Shown here one piece after another: positions 1-11,950 of a DNA stretch of 64,000 nucleotides; positions within the stretch are counted from its first letter, which is position 1, and each line of letters begins with the position of its first letter. The stretch spans positions 1-64,000 of the forward strand of contig NW_004451008.1 in the NCBI RefSeq assembly GCF_000321225.1, given 5' to 3'. Origin of the DNA: Odobenus rosmarus divergens. Its lineage: Eukaryota > Chordata > Mammalia > Carnivora > Odobenidae. The position numbers were made by a program, and so were the translations under genes. The notes below the pieces were generated by a model. That model was not told where the DNA came from. It searched no databases and saw nothing but the letters and a program-made list of their open reading frames with translations.

Positions 1-180
1 AAACAAACTGAGGGTTCTAGAGGGGAGGGGGGTGGGGGGATGGGTTAGCCTGGTGATGGGTATTAAAGAGGGCACATTCTGCGTGGAGCACTGGGTGTTA
101 TGCACAAACAATGAATCATGGAACACTACATCAAAAACTAACGATGTAATGTATGGTGATTAACATAATAAAAAATTATT
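1..180 (+). mobile_element. Young carnivoran L1, 3' end (module 2 only, cut by window edge)
   Basis: Begins inside AACAAACTGAGGGTTCTAGA and runs through the G-rich stretch, GGTTAGCCTGGTGATGG, GAGCACTGGGTGTTATGC and AATGAATCATGGAACACTAC to an AATAAAAAA tail. Nearly the same as copies at 57135-57384 and 63378-63604. Confidence 0.9.
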
Positions 181-203
181 TAAAAAAAAGATTTATTTAC
201 TTT

Positions 204-408
204 GGGGCGGCTGGGTGGCTCAGTTGGTTAAGTGTCTGCCTTCAGCTCAGGTCGTGGTCCCGGGGTGGTCCCAGGGTCCACCAAGAAGGCTCCCTGCATT
301 AGGGTCCCTGCTCAGCAGGGAGCCTGCCTCTCCGTCTCCCTCTGCCCCTTCCCACACTCGCATGCTCTCTCTCTTTCTCAAATAAAATAATAAATTAATA
401 ATTTTTAA
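204..408 (+). mobile_element. SINEC
   Basis: Head GGGGCGGCTGGGTGGCTCAG, CT-rich middle, A-rich tail. Directly abuts an oppositely oriented SINEC, giving a potential hairpin pair. Confidence 0.92.
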
Positions 409-606
409 AAAGATTTATTTACTTATTTTAAGGGAGAGAGAGAGAGCACGAGCAGAGGGAGAGAATCTCCAAGCAGAGCTCCCACCCCCCAACCCCGCCA
501 TGGAGCGTGGAGCCTGACCTGGGCCTCAGTCCCACAACCCACAAGACCATGACCTGAGCCAAAACCAAAGTCATAACGCTCAACTGACCGAGCCACCCAG
601 GGACCC
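409..606 (-). mobile_element. SINEC
   Basis: Tail side AAAAAGATTTATTTACTTAT, GA-rich middle, ends at the reversed head CCGAGCCACCCAGGGACCCC. Confidence 0.92.
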
Positions 607-1318
607 CAAATTAGTAAGACTTTCAGTTTTGGTTTTCTTCACCAATTTGTCTGCTATTATTCACTTTTTTAGAGTCTTCAGTCACACCATGCATTCTCTC
701 TGGGTTTCTTAGTTGCATTCAGTGGGAGAGCTGAGAGAGTGTGCTTATTCCATCTTAACTAGATGGTTAATTTTATGGTTTCTTCTAGAAGCTTTATAAC
801 TTTATCTTTTTAAATTTACATAATTCATCTTAAAATAAGTTTTGTATCAAATGAGGTAAAAGTCAAGGTTCATTTTTTCCGTATAGGTAACCACTTGTGT
901 CAGCACCATTTGTTGAAAAGAGTTTGTTTCCCCATTAAATTTCTTTGCTACCTTGGTAAAAAACCAATTGACCATATAAGAGTGGGCCTATTATTGGATT
1001 ATGTTCTCACCTACTGACATATTTTTTATGTCAATACCATATTGTCAGTGATTACTGCAGCTTCAAAGTATATCTTGAAACCAGGAAGTATATAAGTCCT
1101 CAAAATATCTACTTTTTTATCAAGATTGTATTGACTCTTTATATTTCCATATAAATTTCAGAATCAAGTTTTCACTTTCTAAAAAAAATCTTTCTTTTGG
1201 AGAATTGACATCTTAACCTTGATTTTTTTCAATCCATGAACATAGTATGTCTTCCCATTTATTTAGGCCTTTGAGTTTTCTCAGCAGTGTTGTGTAGATG
1301 TTAGTGTAAAGATCTTTC

Positions 1319-1620
1319 ACATTATACTGGAGGTTCTAGCTAATGCAATGAGAAAAAAAAGAAAAACATATGTATTGGAAAGGAAGAAGTAAAACTGCCT
1401 TTATTCAAAAATTACAAGATTGTATTAACAGAAAATCTTAAGGAATCTACAAAAAAGCTATTTAATAAATAAATTTAGCAAGTGTCAGGAAATAAGGTCA
1501 ATATATGAAAGTCAATTGTATTTCTATACAGTAGCAATGAGAAAAAAAAAGAAAATTAAATTTTTAAACACCAATTACAGTAGTACCCAATATACCTCCA
1601 GTATACCTCCAGTATAATGT
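1319..1620 (+). repeat. Inverted L1 ORF2 segment bounded by 15-bp inverted repeats
   Basis: ACATTATACTGGAGG at 1319-1333 and its exact reverse complement CCTCCAGTATAATGT at 1606-1620 bound a segment that reads sense for L1 ORF2 (AATCTACAAAAAAGCTATTT, GTCAATTGTATTTCTATACA), while both flanks read antisense. Confidence 0.75.
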
Positions 1621-2154
1621 TGACTAGAAATGATGAGTGGACAGCCTTGCCTTGATCTTGGTATTAGGAGAAAAACATTCAGTCAGACCACTAAACATGG
1701 TCATAGATGACCCTTATCTGATTGAAGAATTATTTCCCTCTATTCCTAGTTTGTTGAGTTTTTGTCATGAGTATGTGTTGAATTTTGTCAAATGCCTTTG
1801 CTGCATCTATTGAGATGGAATTTTTCTTTTTTTTCCCCCTCTTTATGTTGGCAGATAACATCAATTGGTTTTTGAATGGTGATCCAAACTTGTATACTTC
1901 AGAAAACTTGTTTAGTTGTGATGCAGCAAATTTTTATACATTGGTGAATTAAATTTGTCATTATTTTGAAGTAGATCTTGCATTTACGTTCATGAGGAAT
2001 ATTCACTCTGCAGTTTTCTTTTATTATAACGTTTTCATCTGGTTTTGATATCAGGGTAATGCTGTTATCATAAAATGAGCTGAGAAGTGTTCTATTCTCT
2101 ATTGACCAAAAAAAAGTTTGTATAAAATTGTATTATGTCTCTCCTAGATATCTT

Positions 2155-2333
2155 TAAATAAATTTTATTTATTTATTTGTCAGAGAGAGAGAGAAGGCTC
2201 ACAAGCAGGGGGAGCAGCAGGTAGCAGTGTCCCCCCTGAGCAAGAAGCCTGATGCGGGACTCTATCCCAGGACCCTGGGATCATGACCTGAGCCAAAGGC
2301 AGACGCTTAACCGACTGAGTCACCCAGGCATCC
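2155..2333 (-). mobile_element. SINEC
   Basis: Tail AAATAAATTTTATTTATTTA, reversed head GAGTCACCCAGGCATCCC; CTCTCCTAGATA repeats on both sides as target-site duplication. Confidence 0.93.
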
Positions 2334-3454
2334 CTCTCCTAGATAGAATTCACTAGTGATGCTAACACTAGGTCTGGAAGTGTTGTGTGTTTTTTGTTTT
2401 TTGTTTTTGGTTTTTTATGGAAAGATTTTAAATTACAAATTCATTTTTTAAAAGTGTCTTTTAATAGTGTCTGTAGGCTCTGTAATGTTTCCTCATTCAT
2501 TTCTGATACTAATAATATGTATCCTTTTTGTTCTTGGTCAGTGTAACTAGGGTATAGCAATATTGTTAATCTATACAAAAACCAAACTTTAGTTTCACTT
2601 ATTTTCTCTGTTTATTATCTAATTTTTGTTCCATTGATTTTAGCTCTTTATTTTTTTTCTTCCTTCTGCTTATTTTGGGTTTAATTTGCTCATTTTTTTT
2701 TCTAATTTCTTAATCATGGAAACTTAAATTATTGATTTTAAGTCTTTCTCCTTTTTTTAGTTGAAATCATTTAATTTATAAATTTCCTCCTAATCACTGC
2801 TTTAGCCAAATCCCACAAATTTTGATATGATATATCTTTATTAACATTCAGTTTGAGATTTTCTAATTTCCCTTGCAATTCTTCATTGATCCATGGGTTA
2901 ATTAAAGCATGTTATTTAATTTCCAAATATTTAAAGATGTTCCAGGTATCTTTCTGTTATTGAATTCTATTTTTGTTGAATTGCAGTCAGAGAACAAAGT
3001 CGATATCATTTCAACTTTTAAAATTTATTTTGTCTTATTCTCTAGGCCATTTGTGATAAATGTTCAATGTACACTTAGAAAGAATGTGTATTCTTCAGTC
3101 ATTCAATATAGTGTTCAATAAATGTCAAAAGATTGAGTTAGTTTATGGTGTTGTTCAAGTCTTCTGTAGTCTTACTGATATTCTATCCTATTAGTTCTTG
3201 AGAGAGAAGTGTTGAAATCGCTAAATATAATTATGAATTTGTATTTCATGTTTTTGGTTCTGTCAGTTTTGTTTCATGTATGTTGAAACTCTGTTACTAA
3301 AGTGCATACAAGTTATGATTATGTGTCTTCCTGATGAAATGATCCTTTTATCATTATTAAAAGTCCCTCTTTATGTCTGGTAATCTCCTTGTCCTGATGT
3401 CTGTTGTTTGATACTATGATAGCCATTCTATATTTCATAAAAATAAGTGTTTGT

Positions 3455-3568
3455 GGGGTGCCTGGCTGGCTCAGTTGGTACAGCATGCGACTCTTGATCT
3501 CAGGGTTGTAAATTCGAGTCCCACATTGGGTGTAGAGATTACTTAAAAATAAAAAATTTTTTAAAAAA
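3455..3568 (+). mobile_element. Short SINEC (second subfamily)
   Basis: Head GGGGTGCCTGGCTGGCTCAG, then GACTCTTGATCTCAGGGTTG and GTGTAGAGATTACTTAAA before the A-tail. It lacks the long CT-rich part of the main SINEC. Flanked by an imperfect duplication of AATAAGTGTTTG. Confidence 0.9.
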
Positions 3569-4926
3569 AGAATAAGTATTTGCATAAGATTATTAGTGTT
3601 TGCATAGATTTTCATAAGATTAGTATTTGCGTGATAGATCTTTTTCTATTCTTATATTTTTAATCTCTCTGGGTCATTTATTTAATGGGAACCTCTTAAA
3701 CAGCATACACTTGGTTTTTGCTTTTTAAAAAAAATCTAATTTGATAACTTCTGTTTTTAAGTTAAAATATTAATCAATTTACATTTAATGTAACTTTTAA
3801 TGGCTAGTTTTAAATTACCATTTTGCTATTAGTTTTCTGTGTTTTTTTTTTTTAATTTGGTCTTCGCTTTTCTCCTCTTCCTTCCCTACCTACTTTTGTA
3901 TTATTTGTGTTTTCCAGTATCCAAATTTATCTTTACTATTGACCTACTAGCTGTACATATTCTTTGTTTTATATTGTTAGTCATTATTCTAGGATTTACA
4001 GTGTTCATCTTTAACTTTAATATTTTACCTTCAAATAATATGAATTCATATGTAATTTAAGAACCTTATAGTATGTATTTTCATTCCCTTCCATTCTTTT
4101 TGGTGTTGTTTACATACATTTTACTTCTACATTCATCATAAACCCTGCAGTATGTTGTTATTTTGTTTCTTGAAACAGTTATCTTTTAAATAAATTAAGA
4201 AATGAGGGAAAACAGTCTTTTACACTTACCTTTCTATTTACCAGTTCTACTACTCTTTATTCTTTATTCCTTCATTTATTCATTCATGCTCCCACCCGGC
4301 ATCATTTTCTTTCAGACTGAAGAATCTATTTAAAATTTCTTATAGAGCATGTCTATGAAAAGCAAAATCTATTGACAATAAATTTTCTGAGCTTTGTTTG
4401 TTGGAAATGCCTGTATTTCCTCTTCATTTTTAAAGGATATTTTTGCCTGATGTAGATTCTAGTTTAACATGGTTTATTATTATTTTTTATAACACTTTAA
4501 ATGGTTGCTACATTGTACTCTGGCTCGCATTTTTTTTCTGTTCAGAAGCCAGACGTAATTCTTATCATTATTCCCTTTTGAATGCATTTTCCCCCATCTG
4601 GCTGCTTTTAAGATTCCTTTTTTTCACTGGTTTCCAGAAATTTGATTATGGTGGTTCTTCAGTGTGTTTTCCTTTATTTTTATCCTTCTTAGAGTTCTTT
4701 GGCTTTCTTAGATCTGTGAGTTTTTATTTTGGAAATATTGCAAAAAAAAATGACCATTATTCAAGTTCTTGCCTTTTCTTCTGGTCCTTGAATTTCACAT
4801 ATAATAGATGTCTTGATATTGTCCAATAATTGATCACTGAGACTTTGTTAACAATTTCCTAGACTTCTTTCCTCAATGTGCTTCAGTTTGGATCATTGCT
4901 ATTATATCTTTAAATTCACTCATCTT

Positions 4927-5120
4927 GGGGCGCCTGGGTGGCTCAGTCATTAAGCATCTGCCTTCAGCTCAGGTCATGATCCCAGGGTCCTGGGGATCGA
5001 GCCCCGCATTGGGCTCCCTGCTCTGTGGGGAGCCTGCTTCTCCCTTTCCCACTCCCCCTGCTTGTGTTCCCTCTCTCGCTGTGTCTCTCTCTGTCAAATA
5101 AATAAATAAAATCTTTTAAA
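4927..5120 (+). mobile_element. SINEC
   Basis: Head GGGGCGCCTGGGTGGCTCAG, tail AATAAATAAATAAAATCTTT; AAATTCACTCATCTT flanks both ends. Confidence 0.95.
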
Positions 5121-5330
5121 AAAAAATTCACTCATCTTTCTGTGTCTCTGCTGTTAAACCTATTCAATGAAATTTTCAATTAATATATTTTATTTTTGGA
5201 TTCCAGGATTTTTATTTGATTTTTTTTGCACTTTCCAATTTTCTATCAAGATTTCCTAATTATTTCTTCATTCTGTTCATTTTTTCCTCAAAGTGGTTAA
5301 ACTTGTTTATAATACTGTTTAAAAATTTTT

Positions 5331-7100
5331 TTTTCAGTATAGCTGACTCAATGTTACAGTAGTTTCAGGTGTACAACATAGTGACTCAACTTCTCTAAAC
5401 ATTATGCTATGCTCACCACAAGTATAGCTACCATTTCCCACCATACAACACAATTACAGTATCATTGACTATATTCCCTATGCTGTGCCTTTTATTCCCA
5501 TGACTTATTCATTCTGTAACTGGGAACCTATACCTCTTGATTCCCTTCACTCCTTTTGTCCATCCCTCCCAACCTCTCCCCTCTGGCAAACCACCAGTTT
5601 CTTCTCTGTATTTTTAAGTTTGATTCTGCTTTTTTGTTTGTTTTGTTTTTTAGATTCCACATATAAGTTAAATTATATGGTATTTGTCTTTCTCAGTCTG
5701 ACTTATTTCACCTAGTTTAATACCCTCTGGGTCCAACCATGTTGTTGCAAATGGCAAGATCTCATCATTTTATGGCTGTGTAATATTGTATGTCTGTACC
5801 ACTTCCTTATCCATTGACCTATCAATGGAAACTTAGGTTGCTTCCTTATCTTGGCTGTTGTAAATAATGCTGCAGTAAATACAGGGGTGCATATATCTAT
5901 TTGAATTAGTGTTTTCATTTTCTTTGGGTATTTTTATTTTTTTGAGGAACCTCTATAGTGTTTTCCACAGTGGCTATACCAATTTACATTTCCACCAACA
6001 GTGCATGGGGATACCTTTTTCTCCACATCCTTGTCAAACACTTGTTATTTCTTGTCTTTTTGATTTTAGCCATTGTGACAGGTGTAACGTGATATCTCAT
6101 GGTGGTTTTAATTTCCATTTCTATGATGGTTAGTTATGTTCAGCATTTTTTCATGTGTCTGTTGGCCAGCTGTATGTCTTCTTTGGAAAAATGTCTATCT
6201 TTTTTAAAGTTAGTTAGTTAGTTAGTTTGTTTATTTGTAAGTAATCTCTACATTCAAGGTGGGGCTTGAAGTCACAACCCCAAGATCAAGAGTCACATGC
6301 TGTTCAGACTGAACCAGCCAGGTGCCCCAGAAAAATGTCTATTTTTAAAATTCTTGTTGATAATAACATCATTTGCATCATTTGTGGGTGTATTTCTATT
6401 GAATAGTTTTTCTCCCAGTTATGAATTTACTTTCCTGCTTTTTCACATATCTAGTAATTTTTTATTATATGCTTGGCATTATGAATGTTACCCTATTGAG
6501 CACCTAGATTGGGATTTTGCTCTGTCGTAGTTATTGACTTGGCAATTAGCTTAACCTTTTGATACTTAAAGTTTTTAGGATTTGTTAGGATGGATCTAGA
6601 GAAATATTCAGATTAGTCTAGATTAGTTTTTCTTCTAAGATGTGATCTTTCTGAAGCCTCTATTAAGGTATTATTTTTGTAAAGTGTTTTCACTTAGGCT
6701 GGTTTAAAGTTGAACATTTCCTACCCTCTATGATATTCAGTAGTTATTTAGCTCACAGCTGATAGTTGTTCTTTGCCTAGCCTCCTAGAGCCTTGTCTTA
6801 TACATACACAATTTAATATTTGGGCAGACTCAAGAGGATCTCTATGTACATTTCTGGAGTAGCTCCTGGGTACTGCTCCTTTATTTTTGTTACTTTGCCC
6901 ACAGATTCCAGATAACTACATATCTGGTTTCTATTTTGTTAAATCAGGGAGACTGCTGTGCTTTGTTTAGGTAACCCCTCCTTACACTACAGTTCAGAAA
7001 TTGACTCCAGATAGGAAGTCAGGGAATATGAGGCTCACCTCATTTTTTTCACTTTTCCCAGGGATCATGGTACTGTGTTACCTGTTATGTAAAACCTAAG
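5331..7100 (-). mobile_element. Old L1/HAL1-like LINE, antisense
   Basis: L1 3'-end and ORF2 tail text in reverse: TGCTCACCACAAGTATAGCT, TTGTAAATAATGCTGCAGTA, TGGTGGTTTTAATTTCCATT. After the SINEC at 6200-6328 it continues as HAL1-like sequence with weaker support. Confidence 0.7.
6200..6328 (-). mobile_element. Short SINEC (second subfamily)
   Basis: Reads AGTAATCTCTACATTC, GATCAAGAGTCACATGCTG, CAGCCAGGTGCCCC. GAAAAATGTCTAT flanks both sides, showing a clean insertion into the L1. Confidence 0.92.
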
Positions 7101-7199
7101 AACAGTTATTTTATGTACTTTATCCAGTTTTATAGTTGTTGTAGTGGGAGGGCTGGTTGAATATCAATTTCTGTCATGGCTAGAACCATAAATCTTTGA

Positions 7200-7400
7200 C
7201 TCTTGTCTGGTTTTATAGTTTTAATTTTGGGAGGTGATGGAAATGTTCTAAGTTATGATTTTAGTGGTGGTTACATGACCATATCCTTGTCAGACCACAT
7301 TGCCACTTTAGTACACAATAATGTACTGAAAGCTGGTAAACTTTATTGTATATAAATTATACCTCAATAAAACTCATAAAAAGGCAAAATAAAGACTTTT
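7200..7400 (+). mobile_element. Old L1 3'-end fragment, sense
   Basis: GGTGATGGAAATGTTCTAAG, GTGGTTACATGACC and TATACCTCAATAAAACTC match the 3' ends of old mammalian L1 elements. Confidence 0.55.
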
Positions 7401-9739
7401 GAGACCAAGTGATAATACTATTAGATTTTTTCAGGCACACAAATAAGTATAGAGAATAGTATAGGAAATGCCCTTACAGTTATCACTCAGATTACAAAAT
7501 AAGATAATACAATCAAATACAACCAGAAGCTCCCTGTGGATCCCTCTCTCTCTTGCAGAGTTAACTACTATACTGAACTTTGTGTTTATTATCATTGTGC
7601 TGGTTTATGTCATCTTACTACATGTATATGTATCATCTTACTTAATATGTATGTATTTTGACAAATATGATATTGTTTCCCCTGCTTTTTAAACTTGACA
7701 TATCCAGCTGATTTTAAATGCTGTGATAATAAATAGGCAAACCCACAAGCATAATTATACTTTTATGACTTCTAGCATTAGGTCTGACGTTTATACTTGG
7801 GCCTGACATGCACAAAGCTTACCAGACTATACATTTTGAAACAACTACCATTCTCTCAGGAGAGAAAGCCACAGGACTCACAATCATTTATTCCTCTGCC
7901 CAGGGGGAAGAAAAACTAGTGAACCCTCACGCTTGGCAAGTGACACGAAAGGCAATTTGCAAAGGCTGGCCATGTTCCAACAGCTGTAGTAAAGACTCAT
8001 GTGCCCAGGGGTGACGAGGTTTTGGCTGCTCCTATTGCCCTGAGTCAGCAGGCCTGCTGGTGCCTGGTGTCAGCAGTTTCCGGTCAGAGGGTGACCTGCC
8101 GGACACCCTCCTGCTTTCTGCTGGATGGCAGTGAATGTCTCAGAAAAATTGATTCCAGCCCCCAGATCGAGGCTGGACCATTAACTCCATAAATATTATG
8201 AATCCCTTAATAAGTGTCAGAAATATCTGTAATTCCCTCCCAATGTGACTCCTTTTTATGTGGTCCAGCCCCCATGTGCTGCCCATTCTCCAAGGCACAG
8301 GCTCCCATGGCATCTCCATCCTCACAGCAGGCCTGATTCCCCTAATTCACAGACAATGACTATTGCTTTCAGCTTTTATCTGTGCCTTTTTTTTTTAAAT
8401 CATTTTCTGCATGTGCTGTATTTCTTTCCCCACCTGTGTTGTTTCCTCTGTCACAGCCAGGGACCTGCGTATGCCAGTTTCTCTTGGTATCCGACTGCTT
8501 GCCCCAGCCTCTTACCCTCAGTCTCAGTGCTTGGTGGAAGAAGATCTAATACAGTAACTGGTTATTGAATAAATGAATGATTGACTGGAACAGATATTCA
8601 TATTTTGTTTCAGTTTATCATACCAAATTTAAAACAGCAGAAACCCTTGGCTCACAAAAAGACTCTGTGTACAGCATAGCATTTGTATTCTCTCGTTTAA
8701 TCCCTGATTCCACGCTTTTGGTTCATGCAACTCCTCAAGAACAAGCCAGTCACTGCAATCACCAGTGAGACCACAGCTCATAAACACAGCCAGATCCTTC
8801 AGAATAAGTTTTATTTTCTCATAACCTTTGCTTATTCTAAGTAGAGTTTCATTTTCTTTTCCATTGTTCTTTTGAGCTATAACAAGCCCCTCCTTTGTCC
8901 ATTTCTTGATTTCCCAACAGGTCAGTTTTGATCACTAGCAGGGTGGTTAAATTTCCTGAAATGCCACACAGCTGAGCCAAAAGTTCTCAACAGAAACAAG
9001 AGGGACATCAAACAGAAGAGCCTGCTTTCAAAGTTCCCAGACCTCATGAAATTTGGAAGCATTAAACACCTCTTTGTCAGTTAAGGAAAATTTTAATCAG
9101 GCAAAGTGATGAAAAGCATGTCTACATTAGCACCCAGGCACACATTACCACACCTACACAGGCACACGCTTTTGCATATTTATTGTTCTTTTTACTTCAA
9201 GCCAAGCATAAAACATTTCTATATCATTCTAAACCAGTTTCTTCAGTTGGAATGTGGGGGAATTCCCATTAATAGGTAAATAAGGGAAGAACAAAATTAA
9301 TTTGTTTATAATTTATTTTATGAAAGGTATTTTTGTCAAAATAACCTAAAAATCATATTTAATAAATAAAAATGCAGGAGACTCTATCCCTTTCTTCCTC
9401 TCTCTGTTCTTTTTCTCAGAGACAACCAGTAACCCCCATTTTACCGTTCTGTCCTAGTATTTCTTCTATTATCTACCTCTATTTCTAAATATGATGTTTA
9501 TATTGTTATTTCTTACTGCCTCAATTTTAGACATTATCCATTTCTTGTTATGGAAGTTGAGATCTTAGCACCCTTTACTTATATATCTATACTTTTCTTC
9601 CTCCCTGTCCTCTCAATATAGGTATATCACAATTCTCAGTGTATTAATATGCAGTGTTTACCTTATTATGACTGTGTCAGTATTGTTCACTTCTGAGTCA
9701 AGTACTGTAATATATTCTGAATGGCTTTTTTATTGTCCT
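7401..9739. other. Intergenic, mostly unassigned
   Basis: Probably contains diverged LINE fragments (for example near 7440-7700 and 9360-9700) and an L2-like tail at about 8440-8580 ending GAATAAATGAATGA. No gene was recognised; short open frames here have no recognisable homology. Confidence 0.5.
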
Positions 9740-11756
9740 ATTTTTTTCCAGCTTTACTGAGGTTTAATTGACAAATACAAATTATATGTATTTAAGATGC
9801 ACAATGTGATGTTTTGATATATGTGTTCACTGTGGAATGGTTGCCACAGTCAAACTAATTTCACATATTCATCACCTCATATAGTTACCTTTTTTGTGTG
9901 TGAGGAGAACAATTGAGATGTACCGTCTTAGCCAATTTCAAGTATATAGCACATTAATATTAACTATAGCCATCATGCTGTACGTTAGGTCTCCAGAACT
10001 TACTCATCTTGTGAGTGAATGTCTGTTCCCTTTGACCAGCATATCCCCTTTTCCCCATTCTCAGCCCCCAGTAGCCACCGTTCTACTCTGTGTTCTTACA
10101 TTACTGTGAGTTTAACATTTAACATTTTAAGATTCCACAAAGGAGTGATACCATGCAGTATATGTCTTTTTGTGTCTAGCTTATTTCATTTAGCATAATG
10201 TCCTTCAGGTTTATCCATGTTCTCACAAATGGCATAATATCCTTCTTTCTCATGGCTGAATAATGTTGCATTAAATATATATATGCCACCTTTTTAAATC
10301 ATTTATGTGTTGATGGACACTTAAATTATTTCTATATCTTGGCTATTATGAATAATGCGTCAGTGAACATGGAAGTGCAAATATCTCTTTCAGATAGTGA
10401 TTTCATGTCCTTTGGATATACACCCTATAGTAGCATTGCTGGATCAGATGGTAGTTCTATTTTTAATTTTTTGAGAAACCTGCATACTGTTTTCCATAGT
10501 GGCTGCACCAATTTACATTTCTAATAGCAGTGCACAAGTATTCCCTTTTCTCAACATCCTCACCAAAACTTGTTATTTCTTGACTTTTTTTATTATATCT
10601 GTCTTGACAGAAGTGATATGATATCTCCTTGTGGTTTTGATTTGCATTCCACTGATGATTAGTGATGTTGAGTACGGTTACATATGTATGTTGGCCATCT
10701 GTATATCATCTTTGGAAAAATGCCTTTTCACATCTTTTGTCCATTTTTAATCGGGTTATTTGGTTTTTTGCTATTTGAGTTGTATGAATTCCTTATATAT
10801 TTTGGTTATTTAACCCCTTATTGGATATATAGTTTGCAAATATTTTCTTCTATAGGTTACCTTTTTGTTTTGTTGATTGTTTCCTTTGCTGTGGAGAAAC
10901 TTGTTAGTTTAATAGTAGTCCCACTTGTTGATTTTTGCTTCTGTTGCTTGTGCTTTTGGTGTCAAATACCAAAAATAATTGCCAAAACCAGTGCCATAAA
11001 GCTTTTCCCCATTTGTTTTTTTCTAGGAGTGTTTTGGTTTCAGGTCTTATGTTTAAGCCTTTAATTCATTTTAAGTTGATTTTGGTGTATGATGTGAGAT
11101 AAGGGTCCAATTTCATTTTTGTGCATGTGGATATCCAGTTTTCCCAGCACCATTTTTTGAAGAGCCTCTTCTTTCTCCATTCTGTATTCTTGGCATTATT
11201 GTTAGTTCACTTGGTAATGTGTATTCTTGGCACTAAGATTAGTTGACTGTATATGTGTGGATTTATTTCTGGGCTCTCTTTTCTGTTCCATTGGCACATA
11301 CTTCTGGTTTTATACCAGTACCATACTGTTTTGATTACTGTAGTTTTGTAATATAATTTGAAATCAGGAAGAAGTAAGATGCTTCCAGCTTTGTTCTTGC
11401 TCAAGATTGTTTTAGCTCTTTGGGGTCTTTTGTGGTTCCATATGAAGCTTAGATTTTTTCTATTTCAGTGGAAAATGCCATTGGAATCTTGGTGTAGGGA
11501 TTGCTTGAAGTCTGTAGACCACTTGGTAGTAGTTTGGGTAGTATGGACATTTTAACAATATTAATTTTTCTGATCCCTGAACACATGATATCTTTCCATT
11601 TGTATCTTTTTCACTTTCTTTTATCAATGTATTACAGTTTTCGGTATACAGATCATTCACATCCTTGGATAAATTTATTTATAAATATTTTATTGATTTT
11701 GATGCTATTATAAATGGGATTATTTTCTTTATTTTTTTAACATAGTTTTTTTTTTC
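9740..11756 (-). mobile_element. Old L1, antisense, 3' UTR and ORF2
   Basis: Begins with the reversed L1 3' end (AGCTTTACTGAGGTTTAATT) and runs through ORF2 text: GCATTGCTGGATCAGATGG, GTGTATTCTTGGC, TACAGATCATTCAC. Many stops; no coding capacity. Confidence 0.85.
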
Positions 11757-11950
11757 TTTTTTTAAGATTTTATTTATTTCTTTGAGAGAGAGAGAGCATC
11801 CGTGTCTGGGGGGGGGATAAGGGAGATAATCCTCAAGCAGACTCCCCCCTGAGCAGGAAGCCTGATGTGGGGCCCAATCTCATGACCCATTAGATCATGA
11901 CCTGAGCCAAAATCAAGAGGCAGATGCTTAACTGACCACCCAGGCACCCC
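11757..11950 (-). mobile_element. SINEC
   Basis: TTTTTTTAAGATTTTATTTA at the tail side, GA-rich middle, reversed head ACCACCCAGGCACCCC. Confidence 0.93.

Larger units (their letters stand above)
607..5330 (-). mobile_element. Old L1/HAL1-like LINE block, antisense, broken by SINECs and an inversion
   Basis: Text typical of the reverse strand of L1 ORF2, such as CAGCACCATTTGTTGAAAAG, GAATTTTGTCAAATGCCTTT and TGCTGCATCTATTGAGATGG. Coding capacity is destroyed by stops and indels. The segment about 1334-1605 is inverted relative to its surroundings. Interrupted by SINECs at 2155, 3455 and 4927. The part after about 4060 looks like HAL1 or 5' L1 sequence and is less certain. Confidence 0.75.

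Noticed and set aside
4927..5000. tRNA-like heads of the SINECs
   Set aside because: They derive from tRNA-Lys but are parts of SINEs, with no intact cloverleaf gene; no true tRNA gene was seen in the window.
10684..11064. 126-codon plus-strand hydrophobic open frame
   Set aside because: Lies on the antisense strand of an old L1 ORF2; similar frames occur in other antisense L1 stretches.
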